A DNA stretch of 64,000 bases from contig NZ_JAQSIP010000014.1 of NCBI RefSeq assembly GCF_028649475.1, positions 18,848 to 82,847 on the forward strand. The letters run 5' to 3'. Below the pieces are notes generated by a model. It was not told where the DNA came from and did not search any database. It saw only the letters and a list, made by a program, of their open reading frames with translations. The translations under genes and the position numbers were made by a program. This stretch comes from Curvibacter cyanobacteriorum (GTDB lineage Bacteria > Pseudomonadota > Gammaproteobacteria > Burkholderiales > Burkholderiaceae_C). Positions 28,537 to 36,354 of this stretch are shown here, in pieces (position 1 is the first letter of the stretch; the number at the start of each line of letters is the position of its first letter).

Positions 28537-30263
28537 ACAAGCCCCTTCAATACCTCCTGGCGGCCGCGCTCGCGCTGACCGCTGCAGGCTCGGCCCTGGC
28601 CGCCGGTGGTGACCTCGGCGAATCCGCCAAGCAGTCCACCAACTGGACCGCCATCGTCATGTTCGGCGCCTTTGTGGCCGGCACCCTCTGGATCACCAAG
28701 TGGGCCGCCGCCAAGACCAAGTCGGCGTCCGACTTCTACACCGCCGGGGGCGGCATCACGGGCTTCCAGAACGGCCTAGCGATCGCTGGCGACTACATGT
28801 CGGCGGCGTCCTTCCTGGGCATCTCGGCGGCCGTGATGGCCACCGGCTACGACGGCCTGATCTACTCGATCGGCTTCCTGGTGGGCTGGCCCATCATCAC
28901 CTTCCTGATGGCCGAGCGCCTGCGCAACCTGGGCAAATTCACCTTTGCCGACGTGGCCGGCTACCGCTTCAAGCAGACCCCGATCCGCGCGTTTGCGGCC
29001 TCGGGCACGCTGGTGGTGGTGGCGTTCTACCTGATCGCCCAGATGGTGGGTGCCGGTCAGCTGATCAAGCTGCTGTTCGGCCTCGAGTACTGGATGGCGG
29101 TCGTGATCGTCGGCGCGCTGATGATGGTCTACGTGCTGTTCGGCGGCATGACCGCCACCACCTGGGTGCAGATCATCAAGGCCTGCATGCTGCTGGCGGG
29201 CGTGAGCTTCATGGCCTTCATGGTGCTGGCCAAGTACGGTTTCAGCCCCGAAGCGCTGTTTGCTGAAGGCGTCAAGGTCAAGACCGCGATCGCTGCCAAC
29301 GCTGGCAAGACCCCGGACGAAGCCGCCAAGATCGGCCTGTCGCTGATGGGCCCGGGCGGCTTCATCAAAGACCCGATCTCGGCCATCTCCTTCGGCATGG
29401 CCCTGATGTTCGGTACCGCCGGTCTGCCCCACATCCTGATGCGCTTCTTCACCGTGCCGGACGCCAAGGAAGCCCGCAAGTCGGTGCTGTGGGCCACCAC
29501 CTGGATCGGTTACTTCTACGTGCTGATCTTCATCATCGGCTTCGGCGCCACCACCCTGGTGCTGACCAACCCTGAAATGGCGGATGTGGCCAAGGGCGTG
29601 ATCAAGGGCGGCGCAGGCACGGCCAACATGGCCGCGGTGCTGGTGGCCAAGTCGGTCGGCGGCGACGTGTTCTATGGCTTCATCTCGGCCGTGGCCTTCG
29701 CCACCATCCTCGCGGTGGTGGCTGGCCTGACCCTGTCGGGTGCCTCGGCGGTGTCGCATGACCTGTACGCCACCGTGTTCAAGAACGGCAAGGCCGACAG
29801 CGCCTCCGAACTGAAGGTGTCGCGCATGACCACCATCGGTCTGGGCATCGTCGCCGTGGTGCTGGGCATTGCCTTCGAGAAGCAGAACATCGCCTTCATG
29901 GTGTCGCTGGCCTTCGCGATTGCCGCCTCGGCCAACTTCCCGGTGCTGTTCATGTCGGTGCTCTGGAAAGACTGCACCACCAAGGGCGCGGTGATCGGTG
30001 GCTTCCTGGGCCTGATCTCCTCGGTCGGTCTGACCATCGTGTCGCCTTCCGTCTGGGAAGCCACGCTGGGCTACCCCAAGGGTTCGGCCTGGTTCCCGTA
30101 CTCGTCGCCGGCGCTGTTCTCGATGTCGATCGGCTTCTTCGGGGTCTGGCTGTTCTCGGTGCTGGACCGCAGCGCCCAGGCCACCAAGGAACGTGCCGCC
30201 TTCGCGTCGCAACAAGTGCGTTCGGAAACCGGCCTCGGTGCCTCGGGTGCCTCGGGCCACTGA
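28533..30263 (+). CDS. actP: Cation/acetate symporter ActP
   Basis: A 576-residue sodium:solute symporter family protein importing acetate and short-chain monocarboxylates. It starts with a cleavable signal ([16 protein letters not shown]), as ActP proteins do, and has about 13 helices. Typical stretches are [33 protein letters not shown] and [22 protein letters not shown]. It is overlapped by the DUF485 gene upstream and followed by a strong terminator. The convergent exonuclease/DUF294 genes downstream are a known neighbourhood for this symporter in proteobacteria. Confidence 0.96.
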   Translation: MNKPLQYLLAAALALTAAGSALAAGGDLGESAKQSTNWTAIVMFGAFVAGTLWITKWAAAKTKSASDFYTAGGGITGFQNGLAIAGDYMSAASFLGISAAVMATGYDGLIYSIGFLVGWPIITFLMAERLRNLGKFTFADVAGYRFKQTPIRAFAASGTLVVVAFYLIAQMVGAGQLIKLLFGLEYWMAVVIVGALMMVYVLFGGMTATTWVQIIKACMLLAGVSFMAFMVLAKYGFSPEALFAEGVKVKTAIAANAGKTPDEAAKIGLSLMGPGGFIKDPISAISFGMALMFGTAGLPHILMRFFTVPDAKEARKSVLWATTWIGYFYVLIFIIGFGATTLVLTNPEMADVAKGVIKGGAGTANMAAVLVAKSVGGDVFYGFISAVAFATILAVVAGLTLSGASAVSHDLYATVFKNGKADSASELKVSRMTTIGLGIVAVVLGIAFEKQNIAFMVSLAFAIAASANFPVLFMSVLWKDCTTKGAVIGGFLGLISSVGLTIVSPSVWEATLGYPKGSAWFPYSSPALFSMSIGFFGVWLFSVLDRSAQATKERAAFASQQVRSETGLGASGASGH

Positions 30264-30318
30264 GCCCACCGCAGCCTGGCCTCCCAGCCGGCCCCAGGGC
30301 CGCTGGGGGCCCCTCTCC

Positions 30319-30343
30319 ACCGGGCTTCGGCCCGGTTTTTTTT
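30319..30343 (+). terminator. Rho-independent terminator of the actP operon
   Basis: ACCGGGC-TTCG-GCCCGGT with eight T residues. It lies between convergent actP and the exonuclease gene and starts about 55 bases after the actP stop. On the opposite strand the U tract is absent, so it serves mainly the plus strand. Confidence 0.92.
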
Positions 30344-30363
30344 CGCCTGCGGCCCGGGTGGGA

Positions 30364-31032
30364 TCAGCGCGCCAACAGCGCGCGCAGCTTGATGAAGGCC
30401 AGGCCCGCCATCACCGCGTCGTTGAGGGCGTCGTGCGCGTCGCGCAGCGGCAGGTCCAGGTCGGCCATCAAGGTGGCAAAGCGCAGGTCGATGTCGGCGT
30501 TGTCGTGCTGCTGGTAAGGCATGAGCTGGCGGAACTTGTGGTCGTAGTACAGCGCCGAGACCTCGATCTGGGGCTGTGGCAGGCCCTGCCCCAGCAGCGG
30601 CCGCACCAGGCGGTTGAGCATGGCGACATCGAACTCCAGGTAGTAGCCCACCAGAGGCCGGCTGCCAATGAAGTGCAGCAGGCGGCGCGCGGCGTCCTCG
30701 GGGCTCAGACCGGCGGCCACATCGCGCTCGCGCAAGCGGTGAATGCGCACACTCTCGGGCGAGATGCCGCGCTGCGGCCGCACCAGCAGCTCCAGCCGCT
30801 CGCTGGTCATCAGGCGGTTGCCGACGATGCGCACCGCACCAATCGACACGATCTCGTCCTGCCGCACATTGAGGCCGGTGGTTTCACAGTCCAGCGAGAC
30901 CCACTCGTGGGGCGGGGGTGGCTCGAACAGGGGCGCAAAGGCCGGGTCCTTGAGCCGCCACAGACCCCACTGGCGGCGCAGGCGCCGCTGCAAGCGCTGC
31001 GCCAGGGTGGGTTGCAGGCTCAGCGAGGTCAT
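30364..31032 (-). CDS. DnaQ-like 3'-5' exonuclease
   Basis: 222 residues of DEDD exonuclease fold. ExoI is WVSLDCETTGLN (metal-binding Asp and Glu), ExoII lies in LVGYYLEFDVAMLNRL, and ExoIII is HDALNDAVMAGLAF (HxAxxD type, DEDDh). Its ATG overlaps the stop of the DUF294 gene by four bases. The pair is seen beside acetate-symporter genes in other proteobacteria, which suggests a shared signalling or nucleotide-turnover role rather than replication proofreading. That role is inferred. Confidence 0.88.
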   Translation of the reverse strand: MTSLSLQPTLAQRLQRRLRRQWGLWRLKDPAFAPLFEPPPPHEWVSLDCETTGLNVRQDEIVSIGAVRIVGNRLMTSERLELLVRPQRGISPESVRIHRLRERDVAAGLSPEDAARRLLHFIGSRPLVGYYLEFDVAMLNRLVRPLLGQGLPQPQIEVSALYYDHKFRQLMPYQQHDNADIDLRFATLMADLDLPLRDAHDALNDAVMAGLAFIKLRALLAR

Positions 31033-32855
31033 GCCAGGACATCCAGGTGGAAGCGGTGCCGCAGCAGGGCCTTGAAGCGCTTGACCGCGCCCAGCGAGTC
31101 CTTCAGCAAGTCGCGCTCGAGCACGCTCAGCGAGGCCAGGTCCAGCGTCCCCGTGATCGGGCGCTGCTGCTCCCACTCGGCCAGCCCGGCCTTGAGCTTG
31201 AGGCCCATGAAGACCTGCAGGCTGCTGTTGAGCTCGGCCGCCAGGTCGGCCGACAGGGCCCCCCGCGCCACCAGCGCGCTGAGGCGGGCCACGGTGCTGG
31301 TCTCGCTGAGCTGGGCCGCCAGCGCCAGGCTGCGCACCCCATGCACCAGCGGGAAGATGCCTTCTTTCTTGAGGTGGAGCTGGCGCCCCTCGTCCCCCAG
31401 CGAGAACCAGCGGCTGAGCCAGCCGCTGGACTCGCCAAATGCGTCCAGCGCAGCGGCAAAGCGGCTCAGGCTGGCCTCGTGAGTGATCGACAGGGCCTGC
31501 AGGCTGTGCTGCACCTGCGCCAGCAAGGCCGGGTCGCCGCAGGCCGCGTGGGCGTCCATGAAGATGGCCAGGTGCATGAGCTTCTCGGGGTCGGGCCACA
31601 GCAACCAGTCGCGCACGCGGTGGCTGAACTCGGCCACCGTGCCGCGCCAGGCGGGGCGACTGAGCATGACGCCGCCAGGGCATTCGGGGTAGCCAAAGCG
31701 GCTCAACACCTCGGAGAAGCGCTGACACAGGGCGTCCAGGTCGGCGGGCGGCAGGTAGCCGTCGCGCAGCACCAGGGCGTTGTCCTGGTCGGTTTTGAGC
31801 AGCTGCTCGCCGCGCCCCTCGCTGCCCATCACGAACAGGCAGCTGTTGGCCACCAGGTCGGGCGGGGCGACCATGGTCCAGGCGCGCTCGAACAGGCGCA
31901 GGTTGAGCTGCTGCACCAGCTTGGCGATCAGGCCGACGCGGGTGCCGCCGCGATACAGCAGGCTGATCATGCGGTTGATCTGGCCGGCCGCCTGCGCCAG
32001 CCCGTCCAGGTCCTGGGCCTGTTCGATCTGCACCGTGATCAGGTGCGAGTGGTTGCCCAGGAAACTGAACAGGTCCAGCGCCTCGAGGATGCCCCGCACC
32101 TCCTCGCCGGCCATCACCACCACCCGGTGCACCCGGCTGCGCAGCATCAAGGCCATGGCGTCGCCCAACAGGTCGTCGGGGCGCACGGTGACCAGCGCAA
32201 AGCTGGCCAGCTCACCGACCGGCAAGCGGTCCAGCGGGCGCCCATCGAGCACCGCGCGCTGCAAACCCGTGGTGGTGAAAATGCCCAGGCGCGGTGGCGT
32301 GTGGGTGGCGTCGCGCACCAGCACATTGGCGGTGCGCTGGGCCTGGAACAGGCGCACCACCGCCAGCACGTCGAGGCCCGCCTCGACCAGCGGTGCGGGG
32401 CGCACAAAGGCCTGGTCGACCCGGGCCAGCGTCAGGGAATTGAGCTCGTGCTGGCCCTGCCGCTGGGCCAGGGTGCTGAGCTTGTGCCCCAGGTCGGAGA
32501 ACAGCAGCGCCCCGAACGCGGCGTTGGACGCGATCAGCTCATTGACCGCCTGGTGCGCCAACTGGTAGGCCACCACCTCCTCGGCCGCCACAAAGTGGTG
32601 GCTGACCTTGCCCGCCACCAGGCCCCGGCCATCAAAGCAGTCGTCGGGGCCGCAGGTGGCCAGCACCTCGTCGCCGTCGAGCTGGTTGACCAGGCCCTTG
32701 ATGATGACGAACAGGTGGGTGGGCGCACTGCCGGGGGCCAGGATGGTCTCGCCCGCGCGGAAGTACGCCACGTCCACGTGTTGACGCACCAGGCGCTGCT
32801 CGTCGGGCCCAAGGCAGTCAAACGGCGAGGCGGCAAAGTTGAAGGCGTTGGGCAT
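31029..32855 (-). CDS. Cyclic-nucleotide-binding, CBS and DUF294 nucleotidyltransferase-like signalling protein
   Basis: 608 residues. An N-terminal cNMP-binding domain (about 10-130, with FRAGETILAPGSAPTHLFVIIKG) is followed by a CBS pair (about 155-275) and a DUF294/GlnD-like nucleotidyltransferase domain carrying FVMGSEGRGEQLLKTDQDNAL. A DUF294 C-terminal helical domain ends the protein. The GS..GR.E..D.D pattern keeps the metal-binding acids, so nucleotidyl transfer is possible. The ligand of the cNMP and CBS domains and the target are unknown. It is coupled to the exonuclease gene. Confidence 0.9.
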   Translation of the reverse strand: MPNAFNFAASPFDCLGPDEQRLVRQHVDVAYFRAGETILAPGSAPTHLFVIIKGLVNQLDGDEVLATCGPDDCFDGRGLVAGKVSHHFVAAEEVVAYQLAHQAVNELIASNAAFGALLFSDLGHKLSTLAQRQGQHELNSLTLARVDQAFVRPAPLVEAGLDVLAVVRLFQAQRTANVLVRDATHTPPRLGIFTTTGLQRAVLDGRPLDRLPVGELASFALVTVRPDDLLGDAMALMLRSRVHRVVVMAGEEVRGILEALDLFSFLGNHSHLITVQIEQAQDLDGLAQAAGQINRMISLLYRGGTRVGLIAKLVQQLNLRLFERAWTMVAPPDLVANSCLFVMGSEGRGEQLLKTDQDNALVLRDGYLPPADLDALCQRFSEVLSRFGYPECPGGVMLSRPAWRGTVAEFSHRVRDWLLWPDPEKLMHLAIFMDAHAACGDPALLAQVQHSLQALSITHEASLSRFAAALDAFGESSGWLSRWFSLGDEGRQLHLKKEGIFPLVHGVRSLALAAQLSETSTVARLSALVARGALSADLAAELNSSLQVFMGLKLKAGLAEWEQQRPITGTLDLASLSVLERDLLKDSLGAVKRFKALLRHRFHLDVLA

Positions 32856-32950
32856 GCGGGACTCCGGTCAGTGAACGCCCCCGGCCAGGGGCTGTGTGCA
32901 GCCAGCCTCCCATTCTCGGTCGCGCCCTGTGGGCCGACCTTGACGCAGAT

Positions 32951-33583
32951 TCAGGACTTCAGACCGTTGCGCACTTCAGGGGCCTGCCCCTCGGCGCTGT
33001 CAAACCAGGCATCGCCCTGCAAATAGGCGCGCAACATGGGCAGGGCGTCGAGCCCCCAGAACACCTGACCGTCGACCCACCAGCTCGGCACACCAAACAC
33101 GCCGCGCTGCTGCGCCTCGTCGGTGTTGGCGCGCAGCCAGGCCTTGACCTGCTCGGATTCGGGTTCGTGCTGCAGCCGCAGGCCGTCGCGCAAGGCTTGC
33201 AGCCGCACGGGGTCCAGCGGGTCCAGCCCGCCCTGCCAGACATGGCGCAACAGTTCACGCGCCACATGGCGGTTGATGCGGCCGTCGTGGCTGGTGGCCA
33301 GCGCCAGCCGCAACAGCGGCAAGGGCGCAAACGGGTGTTGGGTCGGCATTTGCAGGCCCACCCCGGTGCTGTGGCCCAGCCAGCGCACATGGCGGTAGGT
33401 CCAGTCGCGCTTGGGCTCGATGCCCGCGGGCCCCGGGTTGGCGTGCTGCTTCAACAGGGCGCCCAGCAGCACCGGCTTGAAGTGCAGGTGGTAGCTCAGG
33501 CCCTCCAGGGCCTGGGGCATTTGCTCCAACGCCAGCCAGGCATAGGGGGAGACAAAGTCGAGGTAGAAGTCGATGTGTTTCAT
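32951..33583 (-). CDS. DsbA-family 2-hydroxychromene-2-carboxylate isomerase-like protein
   Basis: 210 residues with the thioredoxin-fold/kappa-GST layout. It starts MKHIDFYLDFVSPYAWLALEQ, in which the catalytic Ser of the isomerase family replaces the DsbA CxxC (FVSPYA). FGVPSWWVDGQVFWGLDAL is the conserved cis-Pro region. Such enzymes isomerise 2-hydroxychromene-2-carboxylate with glutathione in naphthalene catabolism, but many paralogues outside aromatic operons have other substrates, and no naphthalene genes are here. It follows the DUF1289 gene by 32 bases. Confidence 0.88.
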   Translation of the reverse strand: MKHIDFYLDFVSPYAWLALEQMPQALEGLSYHLHFKPVLLGALLKQHANPGPAGIEPKRDWTYRHVRWLGHSTGVGLQMPTQHPFAPLPLLRLALATSHDGRINRHVARELLRHVWQGGLDPLDPVRLQALRDGLRLQHEPESEQVKAWLRANTDEAQQRGVFGVPSWWVDGQVFWGLDALPMLRAYLQGDAWFDSAEGQAPEVRNGLKS

Positions 33584-33615
33584 GCCGAGGCCTGGGGCGA
33601 AGGGGGGAAGGATCG

Positions 33616-33855
33616 TCAGACCGGGTCGGGCTGGACCAGGCCGCTGCGCAACATCACCTGCTGCCAGACGCCGCGCTTGTAGGCGTCGCTGGCGCCGCTC
33701 CAGGCCCGCAATTCGTCCAGGGTGCGGAAGCAGCCCTCGCACACGCTGCGGTCGGAGGTCATGCGGCAGACCGAAATGCAGGGCGAGGGCACGTTGTCGA
33801 CCGCGGCCAGCGCGGCCCGGGCCTTCTCGGCCAGGGGGGCGAGTGAGCGGCTCAT
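33616..33855 (-). CDS. DUF1289 protein (small Cys-motif protein)
   Basis: 79 residues with the DUF1289 core VPSPCISVCRMTSDRSVCEGCFRTLDEL, four cysteines spaced for metal binding, and a Trp in the following helix (RAWSGAS). No function is established. Its ATG overlaps the stop of the ybaK-like gene by four bases, so the two are translated together. Confidence 0.88.
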   Translation of the reverse strand: MSRSLAPLAEKARAALAAVDNVPSPCISVCRMTSDRSVCEGCFRTLDELRAWSGASDAYKRGVWQQVMLRSGLVQPDPV

Positions 33856-34358
33856 GCGGCCACGTCCTGCACCACGTCGGCCACCGGCGCACCATCGGTC
33901 AGCCCCGCCAGGTCCTGCGGGCGCAGGCGGAACACCCCATGCGGGTGACCGGCCGCGGCCCAGACTTCCTCGAAGCGGAACAGCTCGCGGTCGATCAGGG
34001 TGACGGGCTTGTTCAAATGGCCCACCGGCGACACGCCACCGATGGCAAAGCCGGTGCTGGCCCGCACAAAGTCGGCATCGGCGCGACCGGTCTTGCCCAC
34101 CAGCGCGTCGACCTTTTTCTCGTCCACCCGGCGGTCGCCCGAGGCGATCACCAGCACGGCCACGTTGTCGGCCTTGCGGCGGAAGATGATGCTCTTGGCG
34201 ATCTGGCCCACGGCCACGCCCAGGGTGTCAGCGGCCTGCTGCGCGGTGCGGCAGGACTCGCCCAGCATCTGGGGCGCATGGGGATGGCCCTTGTCTTGCA
34301 GCAGCGCGGCCACGCGCTGCACGCCGTCGGGCAAAGATTTCAGTTCGGCACCACACAT
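33852..34358 (-). CDS. YbaK/EbsC-type aminoacyl-tRNA deacylase
   Basis: 168 residues of the prolyl-tRNA editing domain fold. It has the conserved Lys in QIAKSIIFR, the VASGDRRVDEKKV segment, and GFAIGGVSPVGH, the hallmark GGVSP loop. These stand-alone proteins hydrolyse mischarged tRNAs such as Cys-tRNA(Pro). The start MCGAELKSLPDG has a GAGGAA at an unusually long 11 bases. An ATG 12 codons upstream has none. Confidence 0.9.
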   Translation of the reverse strand: MCGAELKSLPDGVQRVAALLQDKGHPHAPQMLGESCRTAQQAADTLGVAVGQIAKSIIFRRKADNVAVLVIASGDRRVDEKKVDALVGKTGRADADFVRASTGFAIGGVSPVGHLNKPVTLIDRELFRFEEVWAAAGHPHGVFRLRPQDLAGLTDGAPVADVVQDVAA

Positions 34359-34404
34359 GATTGCGACGTTTCCTCGGTTCAACACGGAGCGCATTGTGCC
34401 GTGT

Positions 34405-34426
34405 TGGCGCCCCCCACGGGGCGCCA
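34405..34426 (-). terminator. Hairpin between mvaB and the ybaK-like gene
   Basis: A perfect 9-bp stem TGGCGCCCC/GGGGCGCCA with a four-base loop lies a few bases after the mvaB stop. There is no U tract. It probably separates the leucine-degradation operon from the ybaK-DUF1289-isomerase genes. Confidence 0.5.
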
Positions 34427-34431
34427 GGGGC

Positions 34432-35340
34432 TCAGCCCAGGCGCTTGTTGAGCACCGCGGTGGCGGCCCGCGAGTTGGGTTGGCGGCCCAGCGCCTGGCT
34501 GATGTAGACGCCGGCGTCGATCAGGCGGTCGAGGTCGATGCCGGTCTCGATGCCCATGCCGTGCAGCATGTAGACCACGTCCTCGGTGGCCACATTGCCG
34601 GTGGCGCCCTTGGCGTAAGGGCAGCCGCCCAGGCCGGCGACCGAGGTGTCGTACTGCCACACGCCCATCTCGAGCGTAGCCAGGGTGTTGGCCAGGGCCT
34701 GGCCATAGGTGTCATGAAAATGACCCGACACCTCGTCGAGCGCATAGACCTGCAGCGCAGCCTCCATGGCGCGCTGCACCTTGCGCGGCGTGCCCACGCC
34801 AATCGTGTCGGCCACACCGATGTGCTGCACGCCGATGTCCTTCATCAAGCGGGCCACCAGCGTGACGCGCTCGGGTGCGATGTCGCCCTCATAAGGGCAG
34901 CCCACGGTGCAGGAGATCGCGCCGCGCACCGCGATGCCAGCCGCCAATGCCGCCGACACCACCGGCGCAAAGCGCTCGATGCTCTCGGCGATCGAGCAGT
35001 TGATGTTCTTCTGGCTGAAGGCCTCGCTGGCCGCGCCGAACACCACCACCTCGTCGGGCCGCGACAGCACCGCGGCCTCGTAGCCTTTGAGGTTGGGGGT
35101 CAGCACCGCGTAGCGCACATCGTCGCGGCGCTGCAGACCGGCCATGACCTCGGCGTTGTCCCCCATCTGCGGCACCCACTTGGGGCTGACAAAGCTGGTG
35201 ACCTCGATGTGCTTGAGGCCCGCGTCCTGCAGGCGGTGCACCAGTCCGATCTTGAGTTCGGCGGAGAGCGCCTGCTTTTCGTTCTGCAGGCCGTCGCGGG
35301 GGCCCACATCGACCAATTTGACGCGGCTGGGGAGAGTCAT
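34432..35340 (-). CDS. mvaB: Hydroxymethylglutaryl-CoA lyase
   Basis: Cleaves HMG-CoA to acetyl-CoA and acetoacetate, the last step of leucine/isovalerate breakdown. 302 residues. VKLVDVGPRDGLQNEK is the N-terminal DRE-TIM signature (Arg, Asp). SFVSPKWVPQMGD, the metal ligands in HFHDTYGQALAN and the active-site Cys loop GLGGCPYAKGATGN are all present. It is the seventh gene of the minus-strand operon that begins with the acyl-CoA ligase. Confidence 0.97.
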   Translation of the reverse strand: MTLPSRVKLVDVGPRDGLQNEKQALSAELKIGLVHRLQDAGLKHIEVTSFVSPKWVPQMGDNAEVMAGLQRRDDVRYAVLTPNLKGYEAAVLSRPDEVVVFGAASEAFSQKNINCSIAESIERFAPVVSAALAAGIAVRGAISCTVGCPYEGDIAPERVTLVARLMKDIGVQHIGVADTIGVGTPRKVQRAMEAALQVYALDEVSGHFHDTYGQALANTLATLEMGVWQYDTSVAGLGGCPYAKGATGNVATEDVVYMLHGMGIETGIDLDRLIDAGVYISQALGRQPNSRAATAVLNKRLG

Positions 35341-35377
35341 GGAAAGAAGCCTTCCTGTGGAGGTGAGCGCGCGCGGC

Positions 35378-36325
35378 TCAGTAGCCGCGCACCGGATCCA
35401 CCACCCCGGCGATGGGCTCGCCGCGCTGCAGCGCGCGCATCTTGCCCACGATCTGGGCGATGCTTTCCTCGCGCAGCGTGCGCGCCGAGGTGTGCGGGGT
35501 GACGGTGATTTGGGGGTGCTGCCAGAAGGGGTGACCGGCGGGCAGCGGTTCGGTGCGGAACACGTCCAGCGTGGCGCCGGAGAGCTGACCGCTGGCCAGC
35601 AGGTCCAGCAGGTCGGCTTCGACCAGGTGGGCGCCCCGCGCCACGTTGATGACGTGGGCCCCGCGGGCCAGGCGCGACAGGTTGTCGCGGTTGAGGATGT
35701 TTTCGGTCTCAGGGGTCAGCGGCAACAGGCAGATCAGCACCTGCAGGCCCGCCAGAAAGTCGTGCAGACCGGCGCCGTCCATGGCGCCCGAGTAACAGGC
35801 CACGCCCTCGATCTGTTTGGGGCTGCGGCTGAAACCGCGCACCGGGAACTCGAACACCTGCAGGGCCCGCGCCACGCGCTCGCCCAGCACGCCCAGGCCC
35901 AACACGCCCACCTGGCAGGCGGCGCGGCTGCGCGGCTTGCGGTAAGACCAGCGGCCTTGGGCCACATCGGCCTGGTAACCGTCGAGCTCACGGAAGTGGC
36001 GGATCACGGCATGGGTCACGAACTCGGCCATCTGCACCGACATGCCGGCGTCGTCCAGGCGCACCACCAGGGTGCCCGGCGCGATGCGCTTTTGCATCAG
36101 CGCATCGACGCCAGCGCCGATGTTGAACAGGGCCTTGAGACCGCTCTGTTCATCGAGGAACTGCTGCGGCGGTGCCCAGACCACGGCGTAATCGGCCGGC
36201 GGCGCGCCGGGCTGCCAGACGCTGAGGGTGGCTTCTGGCCAGGCGGCTTGCAAGCCCGCCAGCCAGGGTTCGGGCTTGGTGTCGGTGAGGCAAAGGGTGA
36301 TGTGCATGGGGCTGAAGTCTGCCAT
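35378..36325 (-). CDS. ghrA: Glyoxylate/hydroxypyruvate reductase A-like D-2-hydroxyacid dehydrogenase
   Basis: 315 residues. It has the NAD(P)-binding GVLGLGVLGERVARAL, the catalytic Arg in INVARGAHLVEADL, and a Glu/His pair toward the end (DVFRTEPLP, TPHTSA). The sequence and length match GhrA, which reduces glyoxylate or hydroxypyruvate. Its place inside the leucine operon, between liuD and mvaB with gaps of 29 and 37 bases, is unusual for that function. ATG codons at 36325 and 36307 are both possible. Neither has a clear ribosome site. Confidence 0.9.
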   Translation of the reverse strand: MADFSPMHITLCLTDTKPEPWLAGLQAAWPEATLSVWQPGAPPADYAVVWAPPQQFLDEQSGLKALFNIGAGVDALMQKRIAPGTLVVRLDDAGMSVQMAEFVTHAVIRHFRELDGYQADVAQGRWSYRKPRSRAACQVGVLGLGVLGERVARALQVFEFPVRGFSRSPKQIEGVACYSGAMDGAGLHDFLAGLQVLICLLPLTPETENILNRDNLSRLARGAHVINVARGAHLVEADLLDLLASGQLSGATLDVFRTEPLPAGHPFWQHPQITVTPHTSARTLREESIAQIVGKMRALQRGEPIAGVVDPVRGY

Positions 36326-36354
36326 CAAGGCCCGGGCGACGCTGTCACCCCGGC

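Noticed and set aside
32951..33583. Assignment of the DsbA-family protein to naphthalene degradation
   Set aside because: The family is right but no aromatic-ring genes are nearby, so the pathway was not claimed.
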